Notes under the pieces: model-generated
What the model saw: the letters and a program-made list of their open reading frames with translations, nothing else
Databases searched by the model: none
Told to the model about the DNA's origin: nothing
Shown: positions 1 through 9,121 of the stretch, piece by piece
Layout: each line of letters starts with the position of its first letter
Numbering within the stretch: position 1 is the first letter of the stretch
Assembly: GCA_038043185.1 (NCBI GenBank)
Contig: JBBTCO010000041.1
Coordinates: 1 to 60,227, forward strand
Reading direction: 5' to 3'
DNA length: 60,227 nucleotides
Source of the DNA: UBA5009 sp038043185
GTDB lineage: Bacteria; Bdellovibrionota; Bdellovibrionia; Bdellovibrionales; Bdellovibrionaceae
Made by a program: the position numbers and the translations under genes

Positions 1-1
1 G

Positions 2-97
2 CATTCCCATTCCAGGCATTGCCATTCCCATAGCTCCGCCCATCATTGGCATTCCCATTCCAGGCATTGCCATTCCCATAGCTCCGCCCATCATTGG
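2..97. repeat. 48-bp perfect tandem repeat (two copies seen)
   Basis: Bases 2-49 and 50-97 are identical. The unit is 48 bp, a multiple of three, and encodes the 16-residue unit PMMGGAMGMAMPGMGM on the minus strand. The array may continue past the window start. Looser, diverged versions of the same motif follow up to about position 240, which suggests repeat expansion inside the gene. Confidence 0.9.
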
Positions 98-1525
98 CAT
101 TCCGATTCCGCCGCCCGCTGCATAGCCATATCCCGGAAATCCCATAGCGCCGCCCATTTGAAATCCCATTCCCGGAATTCCCATCGCTCCGCCCATCATT
201 GGATAAGGACCGCCAAAACCAGGAGTCATCCATGGATAAGCGCCTCCGTAACCAGGCATTTGAAATCCGAAACCACCAGCTACAGCTGCGCCGGCTCCTG
301 GAAACATTCCCATTCCCATAGGATTTAATCCCCAAGGACCGTTCATTCCCCAAGGACCCATTCCAGGCATATACATGCCGCCGCCCATACCCGCGCCGAC
401 CATTCCTTGAGGATATCCCCAAGGTCCCATTGCTGCTCCGGGATTATAAAGACCACCCATTCCAAATGGGCCGGCCATTCCGTAAGGACCGTTCCAGTTT
501 CCACCACCGCCAACAGTTCCACCGCAACCAAAAGCACCGGAACCTACTCCGCCGCCAAGTGCGCCATAAACTCCATTTAATAAGTATGGAAATCCCATGG
601 CCATAGAGGAAATATTTGGTTGAGAAGCAAATCCAATCGAAGAATTATAGTCCGACACCATCTGATTGGTTTTGTAACCCATGTAAAGACCGGCAAGACC
701 GGTGAATACATTCGCTGCTACACCTGGCCAATCGGTTTCACGCTTTTGGTATGTCGCCGAACTGCTCGTAAGACATTCTAAACAAATTCCACCTTCAGTG
801 CGTTCCCGAAGAGCATCTTTAATATCTTCAACAGCAACTTTACGAGCGTCTGTCATTTGTTTTTTCAAAAGTTTTACAGATTCATTGAGCGCTTCAATTT
901 GTGCTGTCAGAACTTTAACTTCACGAACAGATTTGGGATAATTATTAACCGCAGCTGAACAGGCCGATTTATCTATTTTAATGGATTCAGCGATGAAAAG
1001 AGTTTTAACGTTACAAAGTTTATTTCCAACTAAATTTGTTTTATCAGCGGGACAAATACTTTTTAAAGTTTCAAGATTGATGACTTTATTGGGTTCAATA
1101 TTTCCAATGTCATTTTGTTTAACATCCGCACCGTTGACAGCACCGGTTGTCGATCCGGATTCAGCAACCTTATCCCCAATTCCTTTGTATGATCGGCAAG
1201 AGTAACCTTCATCAACGTGAGTGTTGATGATATCCATACCATCAGCATTAAAACTTCGTTCCATGGTTGCTTTGTATTTTATAATTTCTTTTTCAGACTC
1301 TCTTTTTTCTTTTTTCAAAGTACGAATTTTCTCTTGCACTTCTTTGATTTGATCAGCAATTTCCCTTAATTCATCGATGTAGCTCGAAGCTCCGTCGGCG
1401 TCGGCAGTTGGATAACCACAAGATTGCATTCCGCCGTACATTCCCGTGCCCCACTGCGCTTGCGCCAGATTGACAACAAAAAATGCACTGAGCGCAAGAA
1501 CGATCGCAAAATTTCGAAAATACAT
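2..1525 (-). CDS. Secreted Gly/Met-rich repeat protein (3' end beyond window)
   Basis: The gene is open from an ATG at 1525 to the window edge, giving 508 visible residues with no stop. A good SD (AGGAGAC) lies 7 bases upstream. The product begins with a signal peptide ending AQA|QW near residue 24. It continues with a charged stretch likely to form a coiled coil (about residues 48-90) and a middle part with scattered cysteines, including a CLEC pair. From about residue 320 on it is dominated by Gly, Met, Pro and Ala. The last visible part is two perfect copies of the 16-residue unit PMMGGAMGMAMPGMGM. Export to the periplasm or surface is supported by the signal peptide. I do not recognise the family, and the function is unknown. 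Met-rich repeats could bind copper or form a disordered surface layer, but this is speculation. Confidence 0.8.
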   Translation of the reverse strand, partial: MYFRNFAIVLALSAFFVVNLAQAQWGTGMYGGMQSCGYPTADADGASSYIDELREIADQIKEVQEKIRTLKKEKRESEKEIIKYKATMERSFNADGMDIINTHVDEGYSCRSYKGIGDKVAESGSTTGAVNGADVKQNDIGNIEPNKVINLETLKSICPADKTNLVGNKLCNVKTLFIAESIKIDKSACSAAVNNYPKSVREVKVLTAQIEALNESVKLLKKQMTDARKVAVEDIKDALRERTEGGICLECLTSSSATYQKRETDWPGVAANVFTGLAGLYMGYKTNQMVSDYNSSIGFASQPNISSMAMGFPYLLNGVYGALGGGVGSGAFGCGGTVGGGGNWNGPYGMAGPFGMGGLYNPGAAMGPWGYPQGMVGAGMGGGMYMPGMGPWGMNGPWGLNPMGMGMFPGAGAAVAGGFGFQMPGYGGAYPWMTPGFGGPYPMMGGAMGIPGMGFQMGGAMGFPGYGYAAGGGIGMPMMGGAMGMAMPGMGMPMMGGAMGMAMPGMGM

Positions 1526-1754
1526 AAATAAGTCTCCTGAAAGAGATTCTTAAAGATCAAAATTACTATCGTCATGGGAGATTAAAGACTTGACTCAAAA
1601 TCGACCAGAACTGATTGGGACCCAGCTTTCTAGACCTAAAAACTAACTTCTGGCTGGACCAACTCTTGGGTTACCTGGACTTCCTGACAGTGTCTGTTCA
1701 TCTTCCATGATGATCAATTGCTTCCTTACTCTTTGATATCTTACACTAATTTTG

Positions 1755-2861
1755 ATGACTAAGCCTACAATTCTTTGCGTTGATGATGAAAAAGATAATG
1801 TTGATGCATTGGAAAGACTCTTTCGCAAAAAATATAATGTATTAAAAGCGACTTCGGGAAAAGAAGCCCTGCTTTTACTAGACCAACATCCCCAGCCAGT
1901 CGCGGTCATCATCACAGACCAACGAATGCCAGAAATGGCGGGCGTCGAATTTTTAGAAAAAACTCTTCTGAAACATCCACAAACACTTCGTATGTTATTA
2001 ACGGGCTACACCGATCTTGAATCGGTCATAGCGGCGGTTAACAAAGGACAAATTTACCGTTATCTAACTAAACCGTGGGATCCAATTGATCTTGTCAACA
2101 CCGTCGATCAAGCGGCTGAAAGATATTTTTTAGGAATAGAACTTAAAGAAAAAAACGAACAGTTGAGTAAAGCGCTTGAAGATTTAAAATCACTCGATAA
2201 AACCAAAAGTAATTTTATGATTTTAATCAATCACGAATTAAAAACTCCCCTGACTTCAATTTTAAATTTTGCCGCCCTACTTAAAGAAACGACTCTGGAT
2301 ACAGATCAGAATCAATATTTACAAAGAATCATCAGCTCGACGGATCGTCTTAAAAATCTTATCGAAGACGTTTTGATGATCATGAAAGCCGAGACAGGGC
2401 AACTGCGTTTGAGCAAACAAAACATGTCATGTAAAACTTTTGAGTCTTGGCTCACTCCTGAATTACAAAAATTGATGGTTCAAAAATCAATAACTTTGAG
2501 TGAAAACTTAATCGCTACAGAATTTTTAGCAGATCGAAGAATTTTTACGCAAATTATTCAAAGATTAATCCACAATGCAATTAAATATGGAAATCCCGGA
2601 AAACCCATTATTGTTTCAAGTGAAGAGTCAAATCATGGAGTGCTTTTTAAGGTCATCAATCAAGGGCCACAGATTCCCAGTCAAGTTATAGAAAAAATAT
2701 TTCAACCTTTTTTTATCGATGAAAACATCATGAATCATTCAAGTGGATTTGGTTTAGGCTTAACCATTTGTGAATCTTTGCTTAAATTGCATGGCGCAGT
2801 GCTGAGCGTGCAAAATCAAATGGATGGAGTTTGCGTTTCTTTTACGCTTTCTGGCGTGTGA
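1755..2861 (+). CDS. Receiver-histidine kinase (REC-HisKA-HATPase)
   Basis: This is a soluble 368-residue signalling protein. Residues 4-120 form a receiver domain with an acidic pocket (D10, D11), phospho-acceptor D55 in ITDQRMP and the conserved Lys in YLTKPW. A coiled-coil linker leads to a HisKA domain with the phosphorylated His at about 160 (NHELKTPLTS). A HATPase_c domain follows, ending with the G box GFGLGLTICESLL. No membrane segment is seen, so the input is probably phosphotransfer from another kinase. The ATG at 1755 is preferred over the TTG at 1752; neither has a clear SD. The gene ends 18 bases before the secretin gene, so it may control the following pilus-type genes. That link is inference. 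Confidence 0.85.
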   Translation: MTKPTILCVDDEKDNVDALERLFRKKYNVLKATSGKEALLLLDQHPQPVAVIITDQRMPEMAGVEFLEKTLLKHPQTLRMLLTGYTDLESVIAAVNKGQIYRYLTKPWDPIDLVNTVDQAAERYFLGIELKEKNEQLSKALEDLKSLDKTKSNFMILINHELKTPLTSILNFAALLKETTLDTDQNQYLQRIISSTDRLKNLIEDVLMIMKAETGQLRLSKQNMSCKTFESWLTPELQKLMVQKSITLSENLIATEFLADRRIFTQIIQRLIHNAIKYGNPGKPIIVSSEESNHGVLFKVINQGPQIPSQVIEKIFQPFFIDENIMNHSSGFGLGLTICESLLKLHGAVLSVQNQMDGVCVSFTLSGV

Positions 2862-2879
2862 ATTGTACTGTCGCTGTCC

Positions 2880-4187
2880 ATGAAAAACTTATTATTGTTA
2901 TTGCTGTTGCTTAAAACTTTGTCCGCCGATGCACAAACTCTTTTGATCTCTCTCGGACAAAGTGAAAAAATCAAATCCAGTACATCGGCGCTGTGGATTG
3001 AAAACAAAAAAATCTTGCGAGGAGAGTTTTCTGGTGGCGCGTGGTCTCTGCAAGGGGTTCATGAAGGCAGCACTTATGTGCAAGCAGGAAATCAGCTCTA
3101 TCATGTCCATGTTCTGCATCCTAAAAAAAGAAAAATCTGGGATGATCTGAATAAAGAAATTAAGAATTATGTGGGTCTGCGCCCCGAAGTTAAAGAAGGG
3201 CAATTGACAATTCAAGGCCGACTTTACCGATGGCAAGAGTGGTTAAGTTTATCACATTTTTTCAAGAATAAAGGGACGTCTTATCTTTTTGAAGCCGAAA
3301 TTCCAGAATTTTTAAAAGAAAAGGCACAAAATTATTTCGAAGAAAAAATGAACGCTCTTGGAGTCGTCCCGATGAAACTTAAATTTTCACAACCTCCCGA
3401 ACTTAAACTTGCGGAAAATCAGGAATTTTTTGAAAAATATGAAAACCTTTTGCGTCCGTTTGGGATCAGCATCACCAAAGACAAATTAGCTATAGAAATG
3501 CTTCCTGTTGTTAAACTTGAAATGACGATTATGGAAATCAATAAAAATTTGAAGCGAAAATATGGCTTATCCTGGCCTGAAAGTTTTTCAGCACAAATTT
3601 TTCCTGATTTTAGCTGGAGTGCTTTTTCTGCAGAACTTGACAATCTTGAACAAAATGGTCAGGGAAAAATATTAGCGAGCCCAAATTTACTCTGTCGAAG
3701 CGGACAAGAAGCTTCATTTTTGGTGGGCGGCGAGTTCCCCATAAAGATATCCACAAAATCCGTTAAGCAAGTGGTATGGAAAAATTATGGAATATCACTG
3801 AAATTTAAGCCACGCGCCGATTCCTCGGGAAGGATGAGTATCGCGATTGACAGTGAAGTTTCCTCGTTGGATCCAAGCTTAATGATCGATGGAGTCCCTG
3901 CGCTTAAAACTCATAAAGTTTCGAGCCATTTTGACTTAGCTAAATCAGAGCTTGTTGCTCTTTCCGGTCTTCTTAAAGACGAACAAGGTCAACACTCACA
4001 AGGATTGGCAGGGCTGGCTCGTTTGCCAATTTTGGGAGCTCTTTTTGGTAGCCAAGATTTTCAGAATAATAAAACGGAGTTAGTTATTTTTGTACGTCCA
4101 AGTCTTGTTAAACATGGTCCTCGCGAAAAAATAAACCCAAGTCTGCAACATCTTTCCGAAACCGGCCAGAATGTGAATCAGCCATGA
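2880..4187 (+). CDS. cpaC: CpaC/RcpA-type secretin
   Basis: The 435-residue protein has a signal peptide (Leu-rich stretch ending SADAQ). A BON-like or pilus-assembly N-terminal part follows, and the C-terminal 180 residues form the secretin domain. Recognisable secretin features are ASPNLL, VGGEFPI, the strand-rich core, LSGLL, and the closing LPILGALFGS followed by ELVIFVRPSLV. Secretins form the outer-membrane ring through which Tad/Flp pili or type II substrates pass. The stop codon overlaps the start of the CpaF gene (ATGA), so translation of the two is probably coupled. No prepilin, TadB/C, TadV or CpaE gene follows, so the other parts of the machine must be elsewhere. The Tad assignment rests on the CpaF partner and on the secretin style. 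Confidence 0.82.
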   Translation: MKNLLLLLLLLKTLSADAQTLLISLGQSEKIKSSTSALWIENKKILRGEFSGGAWSLQGVHEGSTYVQAGNQLYHVHVLHPKKRKIWDDLNKEIKNYVGLRPEVKEGQLTIQGRLYRWQEWLSLSHFFKNKGTSYLFEAEIPEFLKEKAQNYFEEKMNALGVVPMKLKFSQPPELKLAENQEFFEKYENLLRPFGISITKDKLAIEMLPVVKLEMTIMEINKNLKRKYGLSWPESFSAQIFPDFSWSAFSAELDNLEQNGQGKILASPNLLCRSGQEASFLVGGEFPIKISTKSVKQVVWKNYGISLKFKPRADSSGRMSIAIDSEVSSLDPSLMIDGVPALKTHKVSSHFDLAKSELVALSGLLKDEQGQHSQGLAGLARLPILGALFGSQDFQNNKTELVIFVRPSLVKHGPREKINPSLQHLSETGQNVNQP

Positions 4188-5308
4188 ACGTGGAATTAAC
4201 TGAAATTTACGATAAAATTCAAAATCGACTTGACCAGTTTGACACCCACGAAGTTCACACCCAAGATAACCAATCGCAAATTGTGGTGCTTGATCAAGTC
4301 GTGCGGGAACTAACACAAAAATTAAGTTCTGAAAGACAACAACGTATATTTGATGAATTTTTTGGTTTCGGACCTCTTGAGGTTCTTATTAAAGATGAAG
4401 AGATTTCAGAAATTTTAGTTAACTCTTACCACGAGATTCATTTTGAAAAGCAAGGTCATCTGTATGCTTTGCAGGATTCTTTTTTTTCACGACTTTCTTA
4501 CCGCAATTGCATTCACCGCATTCTAGAAAAAACAAATTCTATTTTATCTCTTGAAAAACCTTTTTGTGATATGAAATACGAAGACTTTCGTGTCAGTTTA
4601 GTGGATGAAAGTATCAGTCAAAATGGCACTTTACTTTCCTTTCGTCGCCATCCAAAAAAAAAGTGGACCTTGGATCTTTTGCAAAAGGCGGGATGGTGTG
4701 ACACCCGTGAACGCGAGGTCCTTGAAAAGATCATCCAACTTAAGAAAAATTTTTTAGTAGTTGGCAGCACCGGCGCAGGTAAGACATCGGTGATCAACGC
4801 CTTACTTGAGCTGACCTCGGTCAACGAAAGAAGTTTAATCATCGAAGACACTCAAGAAATTCAGCTGCCAAATTCCTTAAGTTTAAGACTGCTGACTCGT
4901 GACGAAACTAATTTTGGTCTGTGTGCTATTGATCAAAGTCAGTTAGTTAAACGCGCCCTTCGCCTGAGACCAGATCGCATTGTGATGGGTGAAATACGTG
5001 GTCACGAAGCTAAGGATTTTTTAATGGCGTTATCCACGGGCCATAAAGGCAGTTTTGGAACTTTGCATTCCCAAGACCCTCAACAAGCATTATTGAGATT
5101 AGAAATGCTCATCCAAATGGGAGCGCCTCACTGGAAACTTTCGGCTATTCGAAGGTTGATGAGTCTGAGCTTAGAAGTAATTATCGTTACTGAAAAAACT
5201 GCTGATGGAAAAAGAAAACTTGAGGGAATTTACCTGATAAATTCCCTCGAAGAAAATGGCTTTTTAATTGAAAGGCTTGAATCGACTGGTCCGCTAAACT
5301 TGTTTTAA
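4184..5308 (+). CDS. cpaF: CpaF/TadA-family secretion ATPase
   Basis: This is a 374-residue cytoplasmic motor ATPase of the type II/IV secretion superfamily. The N-terminal part carries the GPLEVLIKDEEISEILVN region typical of CpaF. The Walker A motif GSTGAGKTS is near residues 193-201, followed by the Asp box (IIEDTQEIQ), a Walker B-like RPDRIVMGEIRG, and the His box GHKGSFGTLHSQ. The ATPase normally powers assembly of Tad/Flp pili from the inner membrane. It overlaps the secretin gene by 4 bases. It lies 7 bases from the convergent next gene, so the three-gene unit (kinase, secretin, ATPase) ends here. Confidence 0.9.
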   Translation: MNVELTEIYDKIQNRLDQFDTHEVHTQDNQSQIVVLDQVVRELTQKLSSERQQRIFDEFFGFGPLEVLIKDEEISEILVNSYHEIHFEKQGHLYALQDSFFSRLSYRNCIHRILEKTNSILSLEKPFCDMKYEDFRVSLVDESISQNGTLLSFRRHPKKKWTLDLLQKAGWCDTREREVLEKIIQLKKNFLVVGSTGAGKTSVINALLELTSVNERSLIIEDTQEIQLPNSLSLRLLTRDETNFGLCAIDQSQLVKRALRLRPDRIVMGEIRGHEAKDFLMALSTGHKGSFGTLHSQDPQQALLRLEMLIQMGAPHWKLSAIRRLMSLSLEVIIVTEKTADGKRKLEGIYLINSLEENGFLIERLESTGPLNLF

Positions 5309-5314
5309 AAAAAC

Positions 5315-5722
5315 TTAACTTTTAACGGAATCCTCGGGTTCAATTTTCGGATTAAGCGCAAATTCGTTTTCTAAAACACGATTTTGTGCTTGCTCAGAAA
5401 GAGTTTCGTCGCTATCCCGTGCAAGATTTTTTGCATTCGGTGCAAAGAATTTTTTCGACAACTCTTCCACCACTTGAGCTTTTGCAACCTGGCCGCGAGA
5501 ATTGTAGGTCGTTTGTTGAATGGGATTTTCAAATTCCGATTTTGATGGCGAATCCATCCGTGAAAAAGAAACTTTCTCGAGAGGATCTGGCATTGTATTT
5601 CGAGTCACTTTTCCGTTGGGACGCCCCCAAGTTGGAGCTCCGGGACGAACGGGCTGAGAATTTGATACGTCGACAGCCTTAGTCCTGTTATTTGCTGGAA
5701 TAATTCCACTGATCTTTTCCAT
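5315..5722 (-). CDS. Hypothetical disordered protein upstream-strand of aspS end
   Basis: I do not recognise this protein. The start chosen is the ATG at 5722, because AGGAGGT lies 5 bases upstream. An upstream extension to 5779 is open but has no SD. The 135-residue product starts MEKISGIIPANNRTKAV. It is rich in Pro, Ser, Asn and charged residues, with no signal peptide or membrane segment, and looks largely disordered. The 57-residue stretch around TTYNSRGQVAKAQ is the most sequence-like part. It follows aspS on the same strand by 78 bases. That gap holds a 7-bp inverted repeat (5747-5753 / 5764-5770). Confidence 0.65.
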   Translation of the reverse strand: MEKISGIIPANNRTKAVDVSNSQPVRPGAPTWGRPNGKVTRNTMPDPLEKVSFSRMDSPSKSEFENPIQQTTYNSRGQVAKAQVVEELSKKFFAPNAKNLARDSDETLSEQAQNRVLENEFALNPKIEPEDSVKS

Positions 5723-5800
5723 GCCCCACCTCCTGTGTGACGAGTCGATCTGCTTTCTTATCGGCAGATCCTGTCTCAACTTGAGATAAAGGGTTGAAAA

Positions 5801-7651
5801 CTAGACTTTGTGCGAGTGAGTTTTTTTAGATTCTTCAACAAATTTTTCTGCTTGAGGGCTCAGCCTTAATCCCACTTCCACTAATTGATCGCGATGAACT
5901 TCACTTGGACAATCAGACATCAAGCAAGTGGCTTTTGCTGTTTTCGGAAAAGCGATAACTTCGCGAATCGCATCGGTTTCAGAAAGCAACATGACCAAAC
6001 GATCCATGCCCCAGGCGATTCCCCCATGTGGTGGCGTGCCGTATTTTAAAGCTTCAAGAAAAAAACCAAATTTATGCTGAGTCTCTTCTTCACTCATCCC
6101 AAGTAAACGAAACATCGCCTGCTGAATTTCATTGCGATAGATTCGAATACTGCCGCCAGCGATTTCATAACCATTACAAACTAAATCGTAGGCCTTCGCC
6201 AACATTGAACCATAAGCTTTATCGTTATTATTGACTAGATCTGCAAAAGATTCATCTTTAGGCGAAGTGAAAGGATGATGTCGAGCTACCCAGCGTTTGT
6301 CGTCCGGAGAGTATTCGAGCAATGGAAAATCCACCACCCAAAGAAATTGGTATTTGCTATGATCAATTTGTTTTAATTCTTTGCCTAAATGCAATCTCAA
6401 GGTTGAAAGCGCAGCGCAGGCTGTATCGAAATTATCGGCAACGATCAAAGCACAATCCCCTTTTTTGGCGCCACATTTTTCAAAAATTTTCTGCAATTTT
6501 TCTGGCGGAAAAAATTTTGAAACAGGCGACGAGAAACTGCCATCGGCTTCGGACTTGATCCAAACTAATCCTTTGGCCCCTGCCTTCTTTGCAATTTCGG
6601 TGAGTTTATCGAATTGGCCGCGTGAAAATGTTCCCCCTTGAGGAACAGGAATCCCACGAACAATTCCTCCTCTGGCGAGAGCATCGTCAAAAACTTTAAA
6701 ACCTGAGTTTGTTACTTCATTGGCCAGATCTTTAATCTCCATACCAAATCGGGTGTCAGGTTTATCAATGCCATAGCGATCCATGGCCTCTTGGTAGGTC
6801 ATACGAGGAATTGCTTGGACATCAACCCCTTTAACTTCTTTCCAGATTTTTTTCAGTAATTTTTCATTGATCTCAATGATATCTTCCACATCAATAAAAG
6901 ACATTTCCATATCGATTTGTGAAAATTCAGGCTGACGATCAGCGCGCAAATCTTCGTCGCGAAAGCAGCGAGCAATTTGAAAATATCGATCATATCCTGA
7001 AATCATTAATAATTGTTTAAGTGTCTGAGGCGATTGGGGAAGAGCATAAAAATGACCTGGGTTAACCCGCGATGGAACAAGATAATCCCGGGCACCTTCA
7101 GGCGTACTTTTGTAAAGAATGGGTGTTTCAATTTCTAGAAAACCATTTTCGGATAAAAACTGCCTTACCAATTGGGCCACACGATGACGCATTTTCAAAT
7201 TGTTTTGTAAGCGGGGTGAACGCAAATCCAAGAAGCGGTATTTGAGTCTTAAAACTTCATTTACATTTTCGTCATCATTTCGAAATGGCGGAGTCGCGGA
7301 CTCATTCAAAATTTCACAACGAAGCGCCTCGAGTTCAACTTCGCCCGTTTTTAATTTTGAATTTTTCATACCTTCGGGACGAGCCCGAACTGTAGCTTCA
7401 ATTGCCAATACGTATTCATTTCGCAGATCTTTACTGCTCGCTGTAAGGGGATTTTTTGGATCAAGAACAACTTGAACCAGACCTTCACGATCTCGTAAAT
7501 CGATGAAAACAAGACTTCCGTGATCGCGGCGAGTATCGACCCAACCCATGACCACCACTTTTTGGCCAATCTGCTGTTTATTTATTTGCCCACAGAGGTG
7601 AGTTCGCTTCAGTTTTCTAACAAATGGCTCTGGAAGAGAGGTCGAATTCAT
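5801..7651 (-). CDS. aspS: Aspartyl-tRNA synthetase
   Basis: This class II synthetase attaches aspartate to tRNA-Asp. At 616 residues it is a little longer than the usual 590, because about 15 residues precede the common RTHxCG start. The order is an N-terminal OB-fold anticodon domain (GWVDTRRDHGSLVFIDLRD), a catalytic core with motif 2 (FRDEDLRADRQPEFSQID), the inserted GAD domain typical of bacterial enzymes, and motif 3 (GIAWGMDRLVMLL). The His in RRDHGS sits where the non-discriminating Pseudomonas enzyme has His31. The enzyme may therefore also charge tRNA-Asn in organisms with GatCAB. The downstream small gene is on the same strand. Confidence 0.97.
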   Translation of the reverse strand: MNSTSLPEPFVRKLKRTHLCGQINKQQIGQKVVVMGWVDTRRDHGSLVFIDLRDREGLVQVVLDPKNPLTASSKDLRNEYVLAIEATVRARPEGMKNSKLKTGEVELEALRCEILNESATPPFRNDDENVNEVLRLKYRFLDLRSPRLQNNLKMRHRVAQLVRQFLSENGFLEIETPILYKSTPEGARDYLVPSRVNPGHFYALPQSPQTLKQLLMISGYDRYFQIARCFRDEDLRADRQPEFSQIDMEMSFIDVEDIIEINEKLLKKIWKEVKGVDVQAIPRMTYQEAMDRYGIDKPDTRFGMEIKDLANEVTNSGFKVFDDALARGGIVRGIPVPQGGTFSRGQFDKLTEIAKKAGAKGLVWIKSEADGSFSSPVSKFFPPEKLQKIFEKCGAKKGDCALIVADNFDTACAALSTLRLHLGKELKQIDHSKYQFLWVVDFPLLEYSPDDKRWVARHHPFTSPKDESFADLVNNNDKAYGSMLAKAYDLVCNGYEIAGGSIRIYRNEIQQAMFRLLGMSEEETQHKFGFFLEALKYGTPPHGGIAWGMDRLVMLLSETDAIREVIAFPKTAKATCLMSDCPSEVHRDQLVEVGLRLSPQAEKFVEESKKTHSHKV

Positions 7652-7777
7652 GGCTGGCCTTTATGTAGGGTTACGGTTGCAAGTTAGTACGAGTAATTTT
7701 CCATTTGTGACACGGTGAAAATCCGCAGTCAAAATCCAATTTTTAATATATCTTATCAGAAATCCTTGGGGGACTTA

Positions 7778-8080
7778 ATGCCAAAATTCACTATTGACCA
7801 CAAAACCTCACACGCTGCGCCAGAAGCCTACAAGAAAATGAAAGAAGTCCTTGGTAGTGGCGAAATGAACAAATTTGATTCTAAAATTCAGTGTGAATTT
7901 AATGATAGCCAACACCTTTGTCAGGTTAAAGGCTCACAATTCAAAGCAGATCTTCAAGTAAAAGCCCTGGAGCAAGGATCACAGGTTAGCATAACAGTGG
8001 ATTTGCCTTTTTTACTGACACCTTTCAAGGGCAAAGTCCAAGAAGGCTTGGTTAAAATGCTGAATAAACATCTTTCTTAG
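7778..8080 (+). CDS. Polyhydroxyalkanoic-acid-system family protein
   Basis: The 100-residue cytoplasmic protein resembles the PHA_gran_rgn family (Pfam PF09650). It opens with KFTIDHKTSH, has an alternating-strand middle, and ends with the family signature FLLTPFKGKVQEGLVKMLNKHL. Family members are found near PHA-granule genes in some bacteria, but their role is not established. The start at 7778 is preferred over an upstream GTG at 7715: it follows GGGGGAC and matches the family's N-terminus. No PHA synthase is nearby. It ends 15 bases before rpoH and may share its transcript. Confidence 0.7.
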   Translation: MPKFTIDHKTSHAAPEAYKKMKEVLGSGEMNKFDSKIQCEFNDSQHLCQVKGSQFKADLQVKALEQGSQVSITVDLPFLLTPFKGKVQEGLVKMLNKHLS

Positions 8081-8095
8081 AAATTCCCCTTAAGT

Positions 8096-9121
8096 ATGGC
8101 AAAAAAAGTAGCTTCGAAAATGACTAAAAAAAGAACAGCGAAATCCGTTGTCGCCGAAATTGTTGATACGGATGATTCGCAGGAACAATCATTGGCCTTG
8201 CCTGAGGCCGAAAAGGCTTATGTTGCGGAAAATAAGCTTGATGAAAATTTTGCGGAAGATTCCATTAAAGCACTTGTCCCACAAACTCATCGGGAAATTA
8301 CTAGCACCGATCCACTCACGACTTATTTGAATGAACTTCGGAAATACCCTGTGCTGACGAAAGAGCAAGAGTTTGAAATCGCAAGAAAATATCATGACAC
8401 TAAAGACCCTCAATCGGCGGAAATATTAGTGCGTTCAAATTTACGATTCGTTGTTAAGGTTGCCGCCGAATATTCTAAATTTGGCGCTAAAATGATTGAT
8501 TTGATCCAAGAAGGCAATGTGGGACTTATGCACGCCGTGCGGGAATTCAATCCTTACAAAGGCGCAAGAGTTATCACTTATGCCGTTTGGTGGATTCGCG
8601 GCTATATCCAAGAATATCTAATGCGCCAATATTCTATGGTCAGAATCGGTACCACTCAAAATCAACGCAAATTATTTTATCAATTACAAAAAGAAAAAGA
8701 AATTCTTGAATCCGTAGGTCGCCGAGACAGTTTAGCATTGATTAGTAGTCGATTAGGTATCCCCGAAGATGAAGTTCAGTCTATGGCTCAGCGATTATCA
8801 GGGCGAGATATTAGTTTGGATCGTCCAATGGATGATGATTCCAAAGGCAGTCTTTTGGACCTACAGAAATCAGATTCCAGTGAAAATCTAGAAGATCAGT
8901 TAGTTAAACAAGAGCAGCTGCAAATTTTGAAAGAAAAAATTGAAGAGATTCGCCCTGAGCTTTCAGCTCGTGAAAAAATCATTTTAGACGAAAGAATATT
9001 AAATGATGAACCTTTGACCTTGCAAGAGATCGGCGAAAAACACGGCATTACCCGCGAAGCCGTTCGCCAGATGGAGAGCCGGGTTATGAAAAAAATTCGT
9101 GACCGCATGGATGTGTCGTGA
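8096..9121 (+). CDS. rpoH: RNA polymerase sigma-32-type factor
   Basis: This is a 341-residue sigma-70-family factor that directs RNA polymerase, most likely to heat-shock promoters. About 75 charged, low-complexity N-terminal residues come first. Region 2 follows (DPLTTYLNEL, DLIQEGNVGLMHAVREFNPYKGARVITYAVWWIRGYIQEY), then the RpoH box QRKLFYQL near residue 190. Region 4 ends in a helix-turn-helix (TLQEIGEKHGITREAVRQMESRVMKKIR). The RpoH box is the main evidence for the RpoH class over RpoD. The N-terminal extension is longer than in E. coli RpoH (284 residues). The stop overlaps the next gene's start. Confidence 0.9.
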   Translation: MAKKVASKMTKKRTAKSVVAEIVDTDDSQEQSLALPEAEKAYVAENKLDENFAEDSIKALVPQTHREITSTDPLTTYLNELRKYPVLTKEQEFEIARKYHDTKDPQSAEILVRSNLRFVVKVAAEYSKFGAKMIDLIQEGNVGLMHAVREFNPYKGARVITYAVWWIRGYIQEYLMRQYSMVRIGTTQNQRKLFYQLQKEKEILESVGRRDSLALISSRLGIPEDEVQSMAQRLSGRDISLDRPMDDDSKGSLLDLQKSDSSENLEDQLVKQEQLQILKEKIEEIRPELSAREKIILDERILNDEPLTLQEIGEKHGITREAVRQMESRVMKKIRDRMDVS

